In this document: positions 37,647 through 51,566 of the stretch, in pieces
How positions within the stretch are numbered: the stretch's first letter is position 1
Layout: every line of letters starts with the position of its first letter
From: Ophthalmolycus amberensis
Taxonomy: Eukaryota; Chordata; Actinopteri; Perciformes; Zoarcidae
DNA: 64,000 bases
Assembly: GCA_024529925.1 (NCBI GenBank)
Contig: JAFEUB010000912.1
Location: forward strand, 1,282,501 to 1,346,500
Direction: 5' to 3'
Position numbers and translations under genes: made by a program
Notes under the pieces: model-generated
The model's database searches: none
What the model was told of the DNA's origin: nothing
Seen by the model: only the letters and a program-made list of their open reading frames with translations

Positions 37647-39688
37647 ATGGCCACCACAGGTTTGACTGTTTTTTTCTTCTTTTATGGGATTTTCAAGGGT
37701 GTAACATGCATGAAACAGTTTGTCAGATTGTCTGAGTTTAGAATGAATTACTTGTTGGGTTATTAAATGTGTAATCATTTTTTTTTGATTTGTCATTTAA
37801 TTTGAATGAAGAACCTAATTGTTTTAGTTGCATACACATCTTTAATTATCCTGCTGCATTGTTGCTTCAGTGCCAAGAGCCAATTTACTAGTGACGCATG
37901 GATCAGTGTTATAACAAAGGGATTTTTTCCGCAAACTGCGATGACTAAATGAACAATACTTATGTTTTCTACATGTTTCTCTCAAACTGTAAAGTCTTTG
38001 TCGCAGAGAGAAAACAGCAGAAATAAATACAAACTGCCAGCTCAGCCACTTGGGTGTGAGGGTTCAGCATCAATGCAAGCCGCAATATCGACGCCCAGAT
38101 ACTCTGGCATCGGTGTAGCCTAAACACGCTTATATTTGCAAAATCACTGTGTTGGTTGACAGTAGAGTTTTCTTTAACAGTGTTAATGGGTCAAAAAAGA
38201 TAAACATAGCAGTCATTTCAAGTGGCTTCTTCAACTTTTTATTGAATCTCTCTTTGTTTCTCTGAGGCTGTGATGATACCTCTGTATCTTGCTGCTGGCT
38301 TGGAACCCACTTGTTTCATGATGCATCTTTTTCTGCTGAGCAAAGATGCTGCATTGAGCTCCTCTCAGTGGACAAAAAAAATACTCCTGAGGGGTTGTGT
38401 AGTCAAGCCTGCAGATCTGAAGAGCTGCAAACCTTGCTGTCTGTGGTGCTGAACTGAACACACCTTTTAAGCTTATTGCTGTCCCTGGAGCCGCACTCGA
38501 AGTAACATTTTTAGTCTGTTTTCTATCACCGCCCCTTCTCTGTCTCTGCAGAAACTATGTTTCCAGACCGAAGTGACTTTGATTATGGTAAGATATACAC
38601 CATCTTCTACTTTTATAAATCAAAAACACCATGTGAAACATATGATATTTTGTACTTTTTACTACAGTATGTTTCACGTTCATAATAAACCCACCCCTAT
38701 AAAGTCCCATGCGATTATGTCCCTTGTAGATTATGACACATTGCGGACTACGGGGGTTGTCCTTGCAGCAATCATGTTTGTATCTGGCATTTTAATAGCC
38801 CTCAGTAAGTTAAGACTTTCTCTCACATAATACTTGAATACAGAGGCTTAATCATGTATACGTGATCACCTGTACCTTTGTAACTAATCTATCATTTTCC
38901 AAACAGGTAAAAAATTCACAAATTGTGTAAAATCCTCATCCAAGTAAGAATTGTGCAAAGCTCAGTGGATGATCCGCCTGCGCATGCTGTATGAATTTGA
39001 CTTGAAGGGAATACCCGACCAAACATCTTCTTGTTCTTTGACTAAAACTGAGTTTCCCACAGCTTTTCCGATCCCTGCCCTGGATGCCTGTTCTCAGAAT
39101 ACCCCCATTCCTTCTTCTGCATACTCAACCCCAAAACACACTTCCAACACATTAAACATTTTTTTACACAGAACCTCGTATGACAAATGACGTTCTCTTT
39201 ATCTCAGTGCCTGCTCCTAAAATGTATGCATCACACTCCTCGTGTGTTGGTAGTGACTGGGTACATTGATCTGATATGAACTGATTGCATGCCGCTTTTA
39301 TGACGAGATGAGATGAAAGACGGGGGCTGCTACTTCTCAGTTACCTCAGAACCCTGTGGCTGCAACTGTTTTTGGATCCTGTAACCCGAATAATGTATAC
39401 TCGTGATCAAATCCAACTCCAGCTCCAAGTTGAAGTTGTGGCCACAGTTTTCAATCTTTACTTCAGTAATCAGTAATCTTAAACAATTAAAACAATTCAG
39501 ATACTTACTAATTTCACTTTTTCTGTTTGCAGTTCCAGCTCATCTGGGACCCAAATCCCAAAGACAGAGGGTAAGTTCACATCACTGCTCAGGATCATTA
39601 TGTGCTTGAATTCAATTATGTTCACTTTCTCTCTGCAATTCTGATATTTGTTTCCTTTTCTTTTGCAGTGCCTCCTCAAACTGTATAG
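37647..39688 (+). CDS. fxyd7: FXYD7-like ion transport regulator
   Basis: Small single-pass regulator of Na,K-ATPase. Exons: 37647-37659 (MATT), 38552-38587, 38730-38804, 38907-38943, 39533-39570, 39669-39688; 219 nt, 72 residues, phases consistent. The protein starts MATTETMFPDRSDFDYDYDT, so the FXYD-region motif is D-F-D-Y-D-Y. One membrane segment follows (TTGVVLAAIMFVSGILIALS), then a short serine-rich tail ending VPPQTV. It has no signal peptide, and the MAT start and TGVVLAAIMF segment resemble mammalian FXYD7. It lies just downstream of another FXYD gene on the same strand, as in the mammalian cluster. The symbol rests on this resemblance. Confidence 0.75.
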
Positions 39689-40401
39689 AAAATATAGTAT
39701 CTACTTGAAATGGAGGACATCGTTACAGGAACCACGTCAGCGAATACACACACACACACACTGATTATTTATGGCCATCCTGTTTGGCTAATATACCTCT
39801 GCCAGCGAGATGATCAACAGGGTTTTCCAATGCATCCTAACCTGGTTTTATTGAGTCTCCCATGGAATTATGTAGAAAGTCTTACAATATGTGATCAAAT
39901 ATCAGAGTGTTCATTAATATGCGAGTGTTGGGGAATAAAACAAAAAAAAATATGACCAACCATGAAACTTGAATGGGTACTTTTAATCAAACAGATGCAA
40001 TAATTGTTGTCTCTCTTCTTTACATCTGACTCCTGTAAAACAATTAAGTTAAGAGCATGATTGAATATTCATAAACTAACAAAATCTCCAGATCGAAAAA
40101 AAAGGAACTGCACTAGCAATTGTCTTTTGTCGTTATTTTTCTTCATTTCTAGCATGACAAAATAATTAAGAAACTAATAAATAGAATCGGCAAAAATTGA
40201 ACACGCTAAAATGAAATAGCTAGCATAATATATTGATGAAAAGACAATGTTCAGTTATGTATTTTATTTTATAATGCTTTGAAAAATGATGTAATACAGT
40301 GTTTGAGTTTGCTTATTCGTAATTTATTCTGTTTGAATCTCAAGGCAAAGGTACGAATCATTATGTTACCTGTAAAGCTGGAAAATGAAACCCCTGTTTG
40401 A

Positions 40402-40407
40402 AATAAA
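40402..40407 (+). terminator. Polyadenylation signal of the FXYD7-like gene
   Basis: AATAAA about 715 bp after the stop. The convergent nfkbid gene has candidate signals (TTTATT on the plus strand) near 40639 and 40784, so the two 3' ends face each other across a few hundred bases. Confidence 0.4.
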
Positions 40408-41693
40408 GGTCTTGTATAGTCAAGATGATTTTATCAGTGTCTTTTAACAATGTTATCATTATATACAATATACAATATTAGTATTAGGTTGTTTATTTAT
40501 GAGATTGATATTCCCTGTGTACTTTACAGGAATTTATATCATCTTACAGAGATGACACATAAGTGAGAGGCAGCTCGAAACCTAATTAATCTCTCGAATT
40601 ACAATAAAAAACAAACCTCATTTCATCTCTGACTAAGGTTTATTATCATTGCAGTAAACCTCAGTGGAAATTATGCACGACAATTATAATCCTCTTGACA
40701 CTATCCCTTTTCTAGTGGGATGATGTATTTTCCATCTTGGAAAACATTTAGATGGAGCTTTAAATACAAGTGTTACTGTGCTTTTATTCATGACTCACGA
40801 CTAAAATGTACAGTTAGTCAGACAATTTGTCATCGCACTTACTCACGTAATTACTCTGTGAAAAGAACATTATTTGTCACAACCAGTTTCAAATACATAA
40901 TAGTTTTACATACAGTCAAGTTTCTTTTCCCACAAAGAAAAGTTGTACTTGATGTTACACATGTAAGTATGATGCATACAGACAGAGAGTTAAATTATGT
41001 GATAGCTCCTTCTCGTTTTTACCACACGCATTCTTAACATAAGCACACATGCTGACCGAAATCAAAACCATCACTCAGTGTATCAATATGATAACTTGTC
41101 ATGATGGGGGGGGGGGGGGGGTTTGACAAGAGTGTCAGAGGGGTTTCAGGGACATTGTCCTGGAGGTCATACAAACGATTTCATAGAAATCAACGTTAAA
41201 CTGGGAGTGTAGCCTGTCAGAGAAACCAATACTACTCCACCTTCCACAGCGACGTCTACAGCCTCTGCTGTTAGTAGATGCTCTTCAATTCTGTTCCTTT
41301 AAAAGCTTTCATTTCCAAAAGTTAAATATCCATTTTGATAAAAAATAAATACATAAATTAAAATGTCTGTTATAGTCTGAACAGTTTAAACATTTTGGAA
41401 TGAAATACTTTGCCGACACATGAATAATTCGACTATGCGTAGAAAGATAAATAGAGCCTTTTTTACAGACACCAAATCGCAGGTAATTTAAGATTCATGA
41501 ATTAAAGCATAATTTGCATAATCCAATCAAAATTATATCTAGAGATTAATATGACAAACTAGTTTGTTAACAATATATAGGCCAGAGATTCCCAAAGCAA
41601 CATAACAATAAACTGTAAATCCCCTTCTTAACAGAGGCAACATCTTCAAAACTCATTCCCTCCAAATGGAGATTACAAGTGGGGATTTTCATG

Positions 41694-43732
41694 TCATTCC
41701 TGGTCCTGCAAGGACACGATACGTCGACGAGAGGAAGCACTTCGTTTCTTCAGCATGAGCTTGAGCTAGAAATTGAAACATACATTAATGATAGCTAACC
41801 CTTGGCAAAAACTGAAACAGGGCACGTCTGGCTGGCTGTTAACAATGATGTGCTGCTCACCTGCTCTCCCTGGAGGCCGCTCTGCAGCAGGTGAGCCGGC
41901 TGGTCGTTCTCCAGGTTGCGGACACTGGGATCGGCTCCTCTGCGCAGAAGCAGCTGCAGGATCTCCTCCTGGTGGGGGTTACCATGGAGACCAGCTGCCA
42001 TGTGTAAAGCCGTGTGACCATGCGCCTATATGCAAAAGGGGGGAAATGCAGCATGACTCAGACTGTTTATAGTCAGGTATGTATACAGCATATACTTGGA
42101 AATTCACATGAACCCACAAACACTTGCATTTTTAAAATCCAGTTTTGAGTTTTGTGCCAGAGTGGGACTCACTTTCAAGTTGACAAAGTCTTTCATGTTC
42201 GGCAGGGGAATCCTCAGCAGATAAGTCACCAGATCGATGTTCCCCTCCTTTACTGCCAAGTGCAGCACCGTCTTGTTACTTTTGATTTCCTGGAAGTGGA
42301 TGAGTGAAAACCACAAGTCAGACTGAGACATTTAAGTGTCAAACAAGGCAGATAAACCAAAACAGGGAGTAGGGAGGGGGGTGTGGAGGGGGTGATGGTT
42401 TGTCATCATGGTTGGATAAAACCTGGGCACTTCCCCTACGAACTGATAATTCTGACTGAAAGGTCAGGGTTTAACATATTGAACTCCATACCTGACTGCT
42501 GACCGACCACCTACTAATATGTCTCTACTGTGACACATGTATGCTTATTACTTGCTCACATGACATTCAGAAAAGAGAGAGCTATATTGCACCTGGCTGA
42601 GTAGGAACGCCCCGGCAGTGAGAAGCATCTGTACACAGGAGAGCTTCTCCGCTGCCTTGTTCTGAAGACCAACATCTGCCAGCCCACTGTTGGACAACGC
42701 CTTCATGGTGACACTGTGAGAAATGGCTGCGCAGTGCAGAGGAGTCATACCTGAGGCAAAGAAGAAGACACATGTAACGTTTCAATTGAAGCTCTAATGA
42801 TGTAAATACTTTGGAATTGGTGCTAAAAACATAGTCCAAATTGTAATGTATGTCTAGGTTAACAATACTCTCCTGTTGGCTAATCATTTGCATTGTAATA
42901 ACATTAAGTTACCCTCAAAATTGCAGGCCTCCAGGTTGACAGCCGGCCTGCTGGACAGAATTGCCTGCAAAAGAGGAATCATTAAGGTCTGCTTGGTATA
43001 GCCCACATTTGTATGACTTGCTGTGATAGTCATGCCAAATCAATGCATTAGTAGTGCTGCCTTTACCTGAAGAACCCCAGGTAAACCATAGTGGGCAGCC
43101 AGATGAAGGGCAGTTTGTCCTTTATCATCACAGGCATTGATGTCCGTTCCAAAGGACAGCAGATCTTGCACAATCTCTGGCTGGTTTGCTGTCACCGCCA
43201 CCAGTAAAGCAGTCTGCACAAGCACATTAATTAAACAACTCTATTTTGAGAAATGATCATCCTGTGCTAATGTAAGTATGTGTGTCAAAAAGAGCAATTT
43301 GCAGACTTTGGAAGATTTTTTTGTTCATACCTTTCCCTTGTGCTCCTTGGCATCAAGCCCGCCTACATCCCTGAGCCTCTCTGCAGCAGCAAAGGCACAC
43401 TCCCTGAGCCCCTTGGCAGTGTAGATGTGCAGGATGCTGAGAGAACAAGAGCACACGATAAATTCGTTTTAAGTTTGGCAGGAGAGTCGTGGTAATCCCT
43501 GAAACCAATTTCACACTTTTCCCTTTCACAGATGAATTTGTCTCTCCACTTTATATAATCATCGAGCACGAGAGGCTGACTCATTCACATCTTTTGGTTT
43601 TCTTAATCTTTGTGGGATTACCAAACTGCAAATGTGGCTCTCACTTTTAGCTTGTGACTGAAAACGAAACTCCTGAGTAAATAGATAAATTGTGTGCTCA
43701 CATATGCGCATTCACACACAGTGGTGATGTCA

Positions 43733-43770
<38 letters not shown>

Positions 43771-43808
43771 AGTGTGAGTGTGTGTGTGTGTGTGTGTGTG
43801 AGAGTGTG

Positions 43809-43888
<80 letters not shown>

Positions 43889-46800
43889 AATTGAGAGGGC
43901 CCATGTTTGTCAGTTAACTTGTAGTCTCTTTCTTGGGCTTCGTTAGCACACATATCATCCACACGGCACATTCTCACACACATGTGGTCACTCATAAGCA
44001 CTCACGTGTCTCCGTCTTCATCCTGCCCAGTGGCTCTGCTGTAATCCATCCTGCTGAGCAGCATCCTGGCCTGTTCCAGCTTGGTGGCGTCCATTGACGA
44101 ACCAAAGCTCAGCTGTGCGGTCTGACTGGAGCCCAGAAGGGACCAAGACGAAGACATGCCGGGATCTGTGACTACACTCATCGGGCACTCCTGCTCAGGA
44201 GAAAACAGGTAATAAAGGTCAGACCATCATACAGATATGTACAACATGTTAGTAGAAAGTCCACATTTACAGGATTTCTCTTACGTAGGTTTGAGTCATT
44301 GTGTCTCCATATCCCGGGACCTGCTGCTGTGTGCCGTATTCAGATGTCATTGGGAGGCTGTAGGCTGCAGCGTAGCTGGTTTCTGGATGGCTGTGGTAGT
44401 AACCGACTGCAGACTCTGCTGCAGGGGTCCACTGCTCATAGCTCACTGCCATGTCTGAGTAGCTGCTTGATGCACCTAAAATGGAAAGGACTCAGTCAGT
44501 AATGTTAAGACATTATGTTCAAGATAAAATAACAGGTCTGGTGATGTTTCACAATTGTGTTATTTCCAACAAATCCCATGAAAAGACCAAAAACCACAAA
44601 GTTTTAGTCCATCCCTCAATACTTTCTGACTTCCCCACCCTGTGCCAAACCATAGACATACATCCCAATAATAAACAGGTCAAAAACACATCATTCATTT
44701 TTAATTGGTGTATTTTTTGGAGATAGTGTATGTGTAATTGCCTCCATGTGTCCATGTTCATCTTAACGAAGGAACATGTCACCCAAAGCGACAGTGGGGC
44801 TAATTGAAGCATTTGTTATACTTTTTGGACAACAATGAAGCTCTACATCCCAGAGGAATGAGCTATAATATCAGGCCAGAAAGAATATCAACAGGCTTTC
44901 CCTTTAAGTGTTGTGCAGAAGTTGTCCTACTCTTACCTGTACAGGTAAACTGTTCTGCTGAAGGTAACTGCTGGGAGAATGGAAGAAAAAAACAAACATC
45001 AACAGTCACATCTTTACGATATAACATTTAGTGAGATGCTGATCCCCTCTGTGAGCTGCCTTACTGTAGTTGGAGGAGCAGGACTTGTGCTGGCCGTAGA
45101 GCAGGAGGGTGGGACAGACGTTGTCTCGCGCCTTCTCTTCTGCTCCAAGAGTTTCTTCACTGTGGGCAGACTGCAACACTGCTTCTCTTTTGGCGCTGAA
45201 AAGGGTCAATCGTGCAAAAAGGAATGACTATACGGTCATTGTGTTTTGTTCACATGTGACGGACATAATAGATGGATACATTTTGGAAGTGCAACAGTTA
45301 GGGCTGCAGCGAATTACTTTTTGTAATTATCCATGTATCTGCAGGTTATCTTTTATAAGTATTGATTCATTCTTTGATATATAAAAAGTTTTGTCCATCC
45401 AACAGTCAAAATCCCAAATATATTTCATTTAGAATTCTATCAAACATAAAGCTGCAAATAGATCGATTATTTAGCTCTCTCTTTTTATGGTTATGCATCA
45501 CAAAATATGTAAGTTAGAAAATAAATAGCAGATAGTGATGTAAAGTATGGGTAGCCTCTCTGTGTATGCAAGTTCTAATCTCACTGGAGTATATCAACAT
45601 TTTACTTTATATCTCATCAAGAGAGGCTTTGGTTTATTAAAGCAGTAAAAGGCTAAGATTTTAATTAATGCAGTGCAGAATAAAGTCTTAGAGTGTGATA
45701 ATAACATTACAATCTCTTAAATGAGTCCGCCTGCTCACTTTCTCCACTGTGGCATTTTTCTGCGCCTCCTTAGACAAAAGTACATCAAATAGAAAATATC
45801 CATTATACTATGAGTATGTTTTCCCCCTGCTGATAAAAATAAGTATCATTTCCATTAAACAGGTGAGAAAAATAGGAAAACATATTGCAAAACAGAATTC
45901 TGATGTTTCCAGCTGACATGACGTGACCACACAGGTTGTTTCCTCAAAAGCTTCACCCCACACGTGAAAGATAAAGTGATATTTCCACCGTGTCTGTGGA
46001 ACCGGAGTACAAAGATAAAGCTCTGAGAAACCTCTTCCATTAGGAACACAGATCGTGCGGCCGTGCAAAACCAGACAGATTCATCAGAAAACCTTTAGCA
46101 TGGGATTGCCACAGCTTATTTTCTATGACATCTTCCTGTCTCGCTCCGTTACGCTAACAGAAAAGGCAAACCACATCTTCCTGTGTGTCACAGGCACGTC
46201 ACCTCGACACGTGTGGCCGCCTTGTGCTTTCTTTTGCACCAACATGTCCCGGAGGCAGAGCATGAAGAAGAGGGTTATGTTCCTTTGTCAGTTATCTTAT
46301 TCTTCTTGCCTGTGAATGTTAACTGCTGTGTTGAGCCACACAGGGACAATATAGCTCTATTCTCCAGAGCAAATACAAAGAAGGTATACTTCCAAAAACA
46401 AAATATGCAAATTCCACCAGCGAGAGAGAAATGTGAGTTTGTGGAGATTAGATTTCTGTCTGGTAGTCGCGTCTTTCAAAAGCAACACTTTCACTTCCAG
46501 CTGAAAACCTGTCCCAAACAATAAGGCCTTGTGCTGCTGTGTGCGTGACCTGCCCCCACAATATCAGAAAGGTCACTTCATCAGAATAAATGACATCAGT
46601 CAGTACATTTCAGTGACACCAGGTTTCATTTTGTAGTTCAGAAGGTGTTACTATAGGTTACTCAATCCTGACTCATGTGATCTTTACAACAAAAGGAAAC
46701 CTTTGGCCTTTGTGTTACTGATGATGTAATGCTGCGAAATGTAACTCCACAATCTATATCAAACAGCAAATTACCATACGATAAAAGTTGCCCAACACTT

Positions 46801-47760
46801 TACAGTCTGACACATCAGCTGAGAGAAACTAGAAGTGAGGAAATGGCTTTTAGTTTCTCAGGACATCTTAGCCCACACACACATATCCCGGTATACATGT
46901 TGGGTTTGCTTAAAGTGCCCCCACACTGCTTTGGGCTACTCTGTGCTATATTCAAATAGGAGTTGTGGAAACCCCTGGACATTGAGTCATGTGCGTGGGA
47001 GGTTGGGGATTCCGACGACCTTTCTCTTTTGGCTTACTGTGTACAGAAAGAAAGAAGCAGTGCGGAGCCAATTTCCTCATTTTGTGGTATAACCGAGCCC
47101 GGCAAGACAGAGAAAATATGTGATCACTCAAGCCTGTGTCAAAGAGGGCTTGAACAAAGAAAGCTAAGACGTCACGTCACAAAGTTTGTTTGTCTGGCAT
47201 TAATCAAAAGGGGAAATGAAAACAACAAGCAGGGTTGTAGGTGTATCAGGGTTTCCCCAAATAATGTCCTGACTCTTGGATTCGCCAGAATTATGCTGTC
47301 ATTCAACGAAAACTGAAAGAAAGGCTGAAGGTGTCACTGAACTGTATTAAATCTAAAATATACACATTGTCCTTTTGGCTAGAAAACACAGTCTAACATT
47401 AAAACACAGTTACAGTTTACAAAAGCTCAAATCAGTGATATTTAGGGTCCACAGTTCTAAATAAAGTGATTCTATCAAATGTGTTTATGATGGAGGGATA
47501 CATGTGTAATGTTGTAGACTTACAAACACAATCAATTAGTTTTCATCATACTGCTGCCACTAACACAATAACACATCACTGAATGTTGAAAACAAGTATG
47601 TTCAGCAATGCAGTAACTTGAAAAACGATAAGTTGTCATCATTACTGTCAGCATTATAAATCTGCACTCAATGAACAAATCATACCAGCGGTGACACTTG
47701 TAGTCTGCACATAATTAACAAATCAAAAGCACATGTATACTCACATTTATCAAAGTGCAT
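41694..47760 (-). CDS. nfkbid: NF-kappa-B inhibitor delta (IkappaBNS), ankyrin-repeat nuclear IkB
   Basis: Atypical nuclear IkappaB that binds NF-kappaB p50/p52 and tunes transcription in immune cells. Exons, 5' to 3': 47760-47745, 45195-45065, 44970-44937, 44475-44285, 44190-44006, 43436-43331, 43213-43067, 42964-42913, 42750-42593, 42289-42173, 42025-41861, 41765-41694; 1374 nt, 457 residues, all phases consistent. Residues 1-220 are low-complexity and tyrosine/serine-rich. Ankyrin repeats follow from about residue 221: QTALHLAAHYGLPGVL, GMTPLHCAAISHS, SNKTVLHLAV, HGHTALHMAAGLHG, then RNLENDQPAHLLQ near the end, which is characteristic of NFKBID. Near the N-terminus, TVKKLLEQKRRRE resembles an OCA-type peptide. 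The first coding exon is only 16 nt and is followed by a 2.5-kb intron. The neighbouring hcst/tyrobp genes match mammalian synteny. Confidence 0.93.
43736..43882. repeat. GT microsatellite in nfkbid intron 5
   Basis: About 147 bp of GT dinucleotides with a few GAGA interruptions, inside the nfkbid intron between 44006 and 43436. The THTHTH minus-strand frame over it is an artefact. Confidence 0.97.
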
Positions 47761-48075
47761 GTCAGAAACGGTTTTGCTTTGAAATCTCCAACAGGTCGTC
47801 CTCTCGGTCACCAGTCTGTTTCAAAAGGTGATGAAGTGATTTGCAGCGCCGGAGGGATCTGTGATGTTCTGTGATGAAGTCTGACTGGCTTGTTGTCTTA
47901 TCGCCGCCTGCTTGTACACACAGAGCACGTTGTTCCCCATCACCGCCCCTAGCTGTGCTCAACGCCCACTAGCAAAGGGGAAGCCACACACATGTCAAAC
48001 CACGGCAGGGTAGAGAATGAAATGTGAACAGTTATTAACAACAAGTATACAAATTAAACACAAAGGTACAAGGGC

Positions 48076-48590
48076 ACAATGGTGGAGGAAGCATTTAGAT
48101 CATTTAATTAAAAGTAGGAATAGCATTATGTCGAAATACATTTTTATAAGTAAAAGTCATATTGTTAACGAAGTGAAAGCACAGAGGTACTGTCGTAAAA
48201 ATGTATTCCAACATTAAATGTAGAAGTATTGCGCTGAATGGCTCCCATCAGTAGATTAGTACTATAATATGGGTGTTATAATACATGAAGTGTAAGCAAC
48301 ATTTTAACAGCTTTATTAGCTGGTCCAGGCTTGCAATTTTAACACACTTTAATAACAAATTAATTGTTCGGTTTAATTATCATATCTTATACTGATCTCA
48401 TGTTTCTGTGTTCAATGTTAACCTGGAAGTAAAACAATAAGTAACTATCACTTTATACTTTCAAGTAAATTTAGTGGAGTAAAAAGTACACTATTTGCCC
48501 CAAAGTAATAGCACTATAAAGAAGTGACCAAGACTGCCTTAAAATTGTACAGGACTTAAATAAGTGTACTTATATTTTACTCACTCATTC
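48076..48590. repeat. Interspersed repeat, family 'AGTGGTGGAAGAAG', copy 1
   Basis: Begins CAATGGTGGAGGAAGCATTTA and continues with many short AAAAGTA and GTACTT motifs. It resembles the copies at 49802 and 51567. This non-autonomous family is common in fish intergenic DNA, and no coding sequence is present. The right boundary is approximate. Confidence 0.5.
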
Positions 48591-49801
48591 AGTCAGTAAC
48601 TCAATAAATCAAACAATGAATCAAAAAGTTTTCAGTGCAATGTTAAAATACTGAATGACAAACAATGAATACATCATTCAATAACGTTTTGTATCTCAAT
48701 AAAAGAGACATGACCAACACAATTGAACCACAAATTACTACTACTAGCATTAATACTTTATTTATGAATAAATAAATGGTCTATAGCTTTTTTTACCCCC
48801 AAAAGGAAGATATTGTTGATGAAAACTCTAACTCAATCAGTGTAAAGTCTACATTTTCTGCCAATCAACTAATAGAGTTTACTCCTTTATTAAAAGATCA
48901 GTGTGTAAGACTCACTGTCTGAAGCCTGTGTTTGTCTATTCTGGGCAACATGGCGGACTCTGTGAAGAGGACCTGCCTACTATGTAGATATGGGCGGCTC
49001 TTTCTAAGGTAATGAAAACACAACTATTCTTACTTTCAGATGATTAAACACTAAAGAAAACATCATTACTAATAATATATTCCATTTCTGCCTATAAATT
49101 CCCCTAATCCTACACAGTGCTCCTTCAGCACAAATGTTCACATAATGAAAGTAAATGTTTTCAGCTTTAGAAAACATACTTGTTGTGCCATCTATTGATG
49201 AACCTGTCAATCGATATTACACTGAGAGCAGTTTCTTCTCCTGTGTTTTGAATTTTGATAGTTAGGCTACTGTTTTATGTATTTGTCTCTCAGGTTGTGT
49301 ATTTAGTGAACTCTATCTTCTTTGTGGTACACATAGACATAGACACAGCCTTACAGGAAGCTCTGTGTCACCTGAAAAACACAGACATCAAGACCTCATA
49401 TTGCTCCATAGACCATTGCCAGACAACATAACAGTAAAGAGAGATATAAAATGTGGAGTAATATGATTAACTAGAACATAGATTAAAGGACCAAATTCCA
49501 ATAACATGTGATCAGAGTGTTAAATACAAGGCAGTTGAAACTAATGAATTAAAATGGTAAAAGAAAGTTGGATAAGATAGGAAATTAGGTCTATTAGGTC
49601 TGTCATGTTAGTATCTGAGATTTTTTTTTTTGTTTTCTTTTATGAAAATCTTGAAATGTTGACCAGACAGCCTCAAGTTGTCAGTGTGAAAATAAACGTT
49701 AAACTGCTTTCCTGAAGGTCTTACGCATCCCAAAGAACGGGCAAATGGCCAGAGAACCACAGGGATCCAAAGGAAGCTTAACTTTAAAACATGTCTGACA
49801 T

Positions 49802-50300
49802 CAGTGGTGGAAGAAGTACTCAGATATTTTACTAATTGATACTAATTGACACTGTAAAAAATATACTGTTAACAGTAAAAGTCCTGCAGTACAAAAAGTA
49901 CCAAAAGTAAATGTATTCATTTTGAAGAATGCCCCATTTCAGAATGATATCTGTTATATTACTGGATTATTCATACATTGGTGTGTTCATCGCTCTGATA
50001 TTGTAGCTGGTAAACGTGGTTTCATTATTTTGTATACTGCTGGGTAATTTAACTTGTAAATAACAAATCATAATGAATTAGTTGATATATATTGTGTATT
50101 AATAATCTCAATCTGTAAAGTAACAATAACTAAAGCTGTCAACTAAATGTAGTGGAGTAAAAAGTACAATATTTGCCTTAAAATGTAGGAGCATCACACA
50201 GATACAAATCTGAGTAGTTACCTCAAAATTGTACTTAAATAAGTACGTACAAAGTATACATACTACTCTATATTCAGTAAGTACTTAGTTACATTCATGA
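49802..50300 (+). repeat. Interspersed repeat, same family, copy 2
   Basis: Begins CAGTGGTGGAAGAAGTACTC; the body has repeated AAAGTA and AAGTAC words and it ends around GTACTTAGTTACATTC. The start is the exact inverse of the end of the copy at 51567-51902. Confidence 0.6.
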
Positions 50301-51566
50301 CTTGACAGTAGCACCCGCCCTGGTAGAATTTGGCAGTGGCGCGAAACACAGTAACTCTTACAGTCTCTTGTATCTCTGCTCCACTTGTGCAATAAGAAGT
50401 TACTGTTCTTCTGTCTTTCTCTTAATCGGTTGATGTTCTCATTCAAAAGGAACTTTACAACCTTTTCTGAGTGAATATTCGATGACATGTGTTGTGCATT
50501 ATGTAGTCTTGATTTGGGTATTAACAGGGGTCATTTACTTGTAATAGGGTTGTAAATTTAGTTATTCAGGTAAATTGTAGCAAACCATAGTCAACTTTAA
50601 TCAAATTAAACTTAATTTCCCAACAATAAAATTGTGGATAGTGAAAATGCTGAGAGGCTGTTGGCTGGCTCCTGAGTTAATGATTACATTCCAGCACTGT
50701 CTGTCATATTCAGGGTTAGGCTAGTGACTAAATTCAAGACAAAATCTTAAAATGTTGAAACTAACCATTAATAAAGACAATATAGATATTATATGGTTTG
50801 TATAGCGCCCCCTTATGGACATTTTTCCCCCAATTAAGACTGCATTATTTCAGATGAGACAGTTTTTTCGTGATGAAAAAACAGGGATAAAACAAAAGTG
50901 TGTGAAATTTATTTTCAATTTCAAAGGCATCAATCTGTAGTGCTGCACGCTGTCCATAAAAGCCTCACAGCTCCATCTGCTGTCGCAAAGTTGTCAAGAT
51001 TAATCGAGTACAGAGACGAACCACGCAGACAAACTGAATTGTCTCAAAGTCGAATTGGCAACTGCCAGAATCAGATCATAAAACCACGAGTTGACTGCCT
51101 CCTTGAGGATGTTGAGGAAAAGACAGGCTGACTGGCTGGCTGACAGGCTATACAGGTGAAGAAATTGAGGCAAAATGTTTGTATGAAAATGTGTTTGATA
51201 AAAGCATGAATCCTTTAATGCCATTTAATGTGAGAGTGTCTGTTTATTGAGTAAAGAGTCAGAGGAGTTGGCACATTTAAACAACTCACACACTTTCACG
51301 CTTTTATGTCGAGATCTCTCTCACTTTGATTTGTGATCTTAGTGAACAGGCGCGGAAGAAGATCCAGCTCATGTCCTCCTCTGTCAGCTCCAACGTATGC
51401 CCTCTGGCAGAAGATGTAAAGTTGTTTCCTCCCTATTCGTTTTTAGAGCGGTAAAGGATGCAGCTCGCCTGGGGTTTGTGTAACAGCGTCGTACTGCACG
51501 TAAGTGTCACGATCTGTCTTAATTGTTTCTTGTCTTTTGTAATGTTTTTATGTCTGTGAATTGCAG

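Noticed and set aside
41105..41120. Homopolymer runs of G or C (also 28527, 32579, 37277)
   Set aside because: Simple runs without flanking structure; possible assembly soft spots but not features.
43618..44001. Thr-His repeat protein on the minus strand
   Set aside because: Translation of the GT microsatellite within an nfkbid intron.
46963..47316. 117-codon plus-strand open frame
   Set aside because: It lies in the first intron of nfkbid on the opposite strand, with no motif, no start context and no splice partners.
47762..47962. Upstream open frame ending one base before the nfkbid start codon
   Set aside because: It has no ATG: the frame begins at TTG and contains no internal methionine, so an AUG-driven uORF is not supported.
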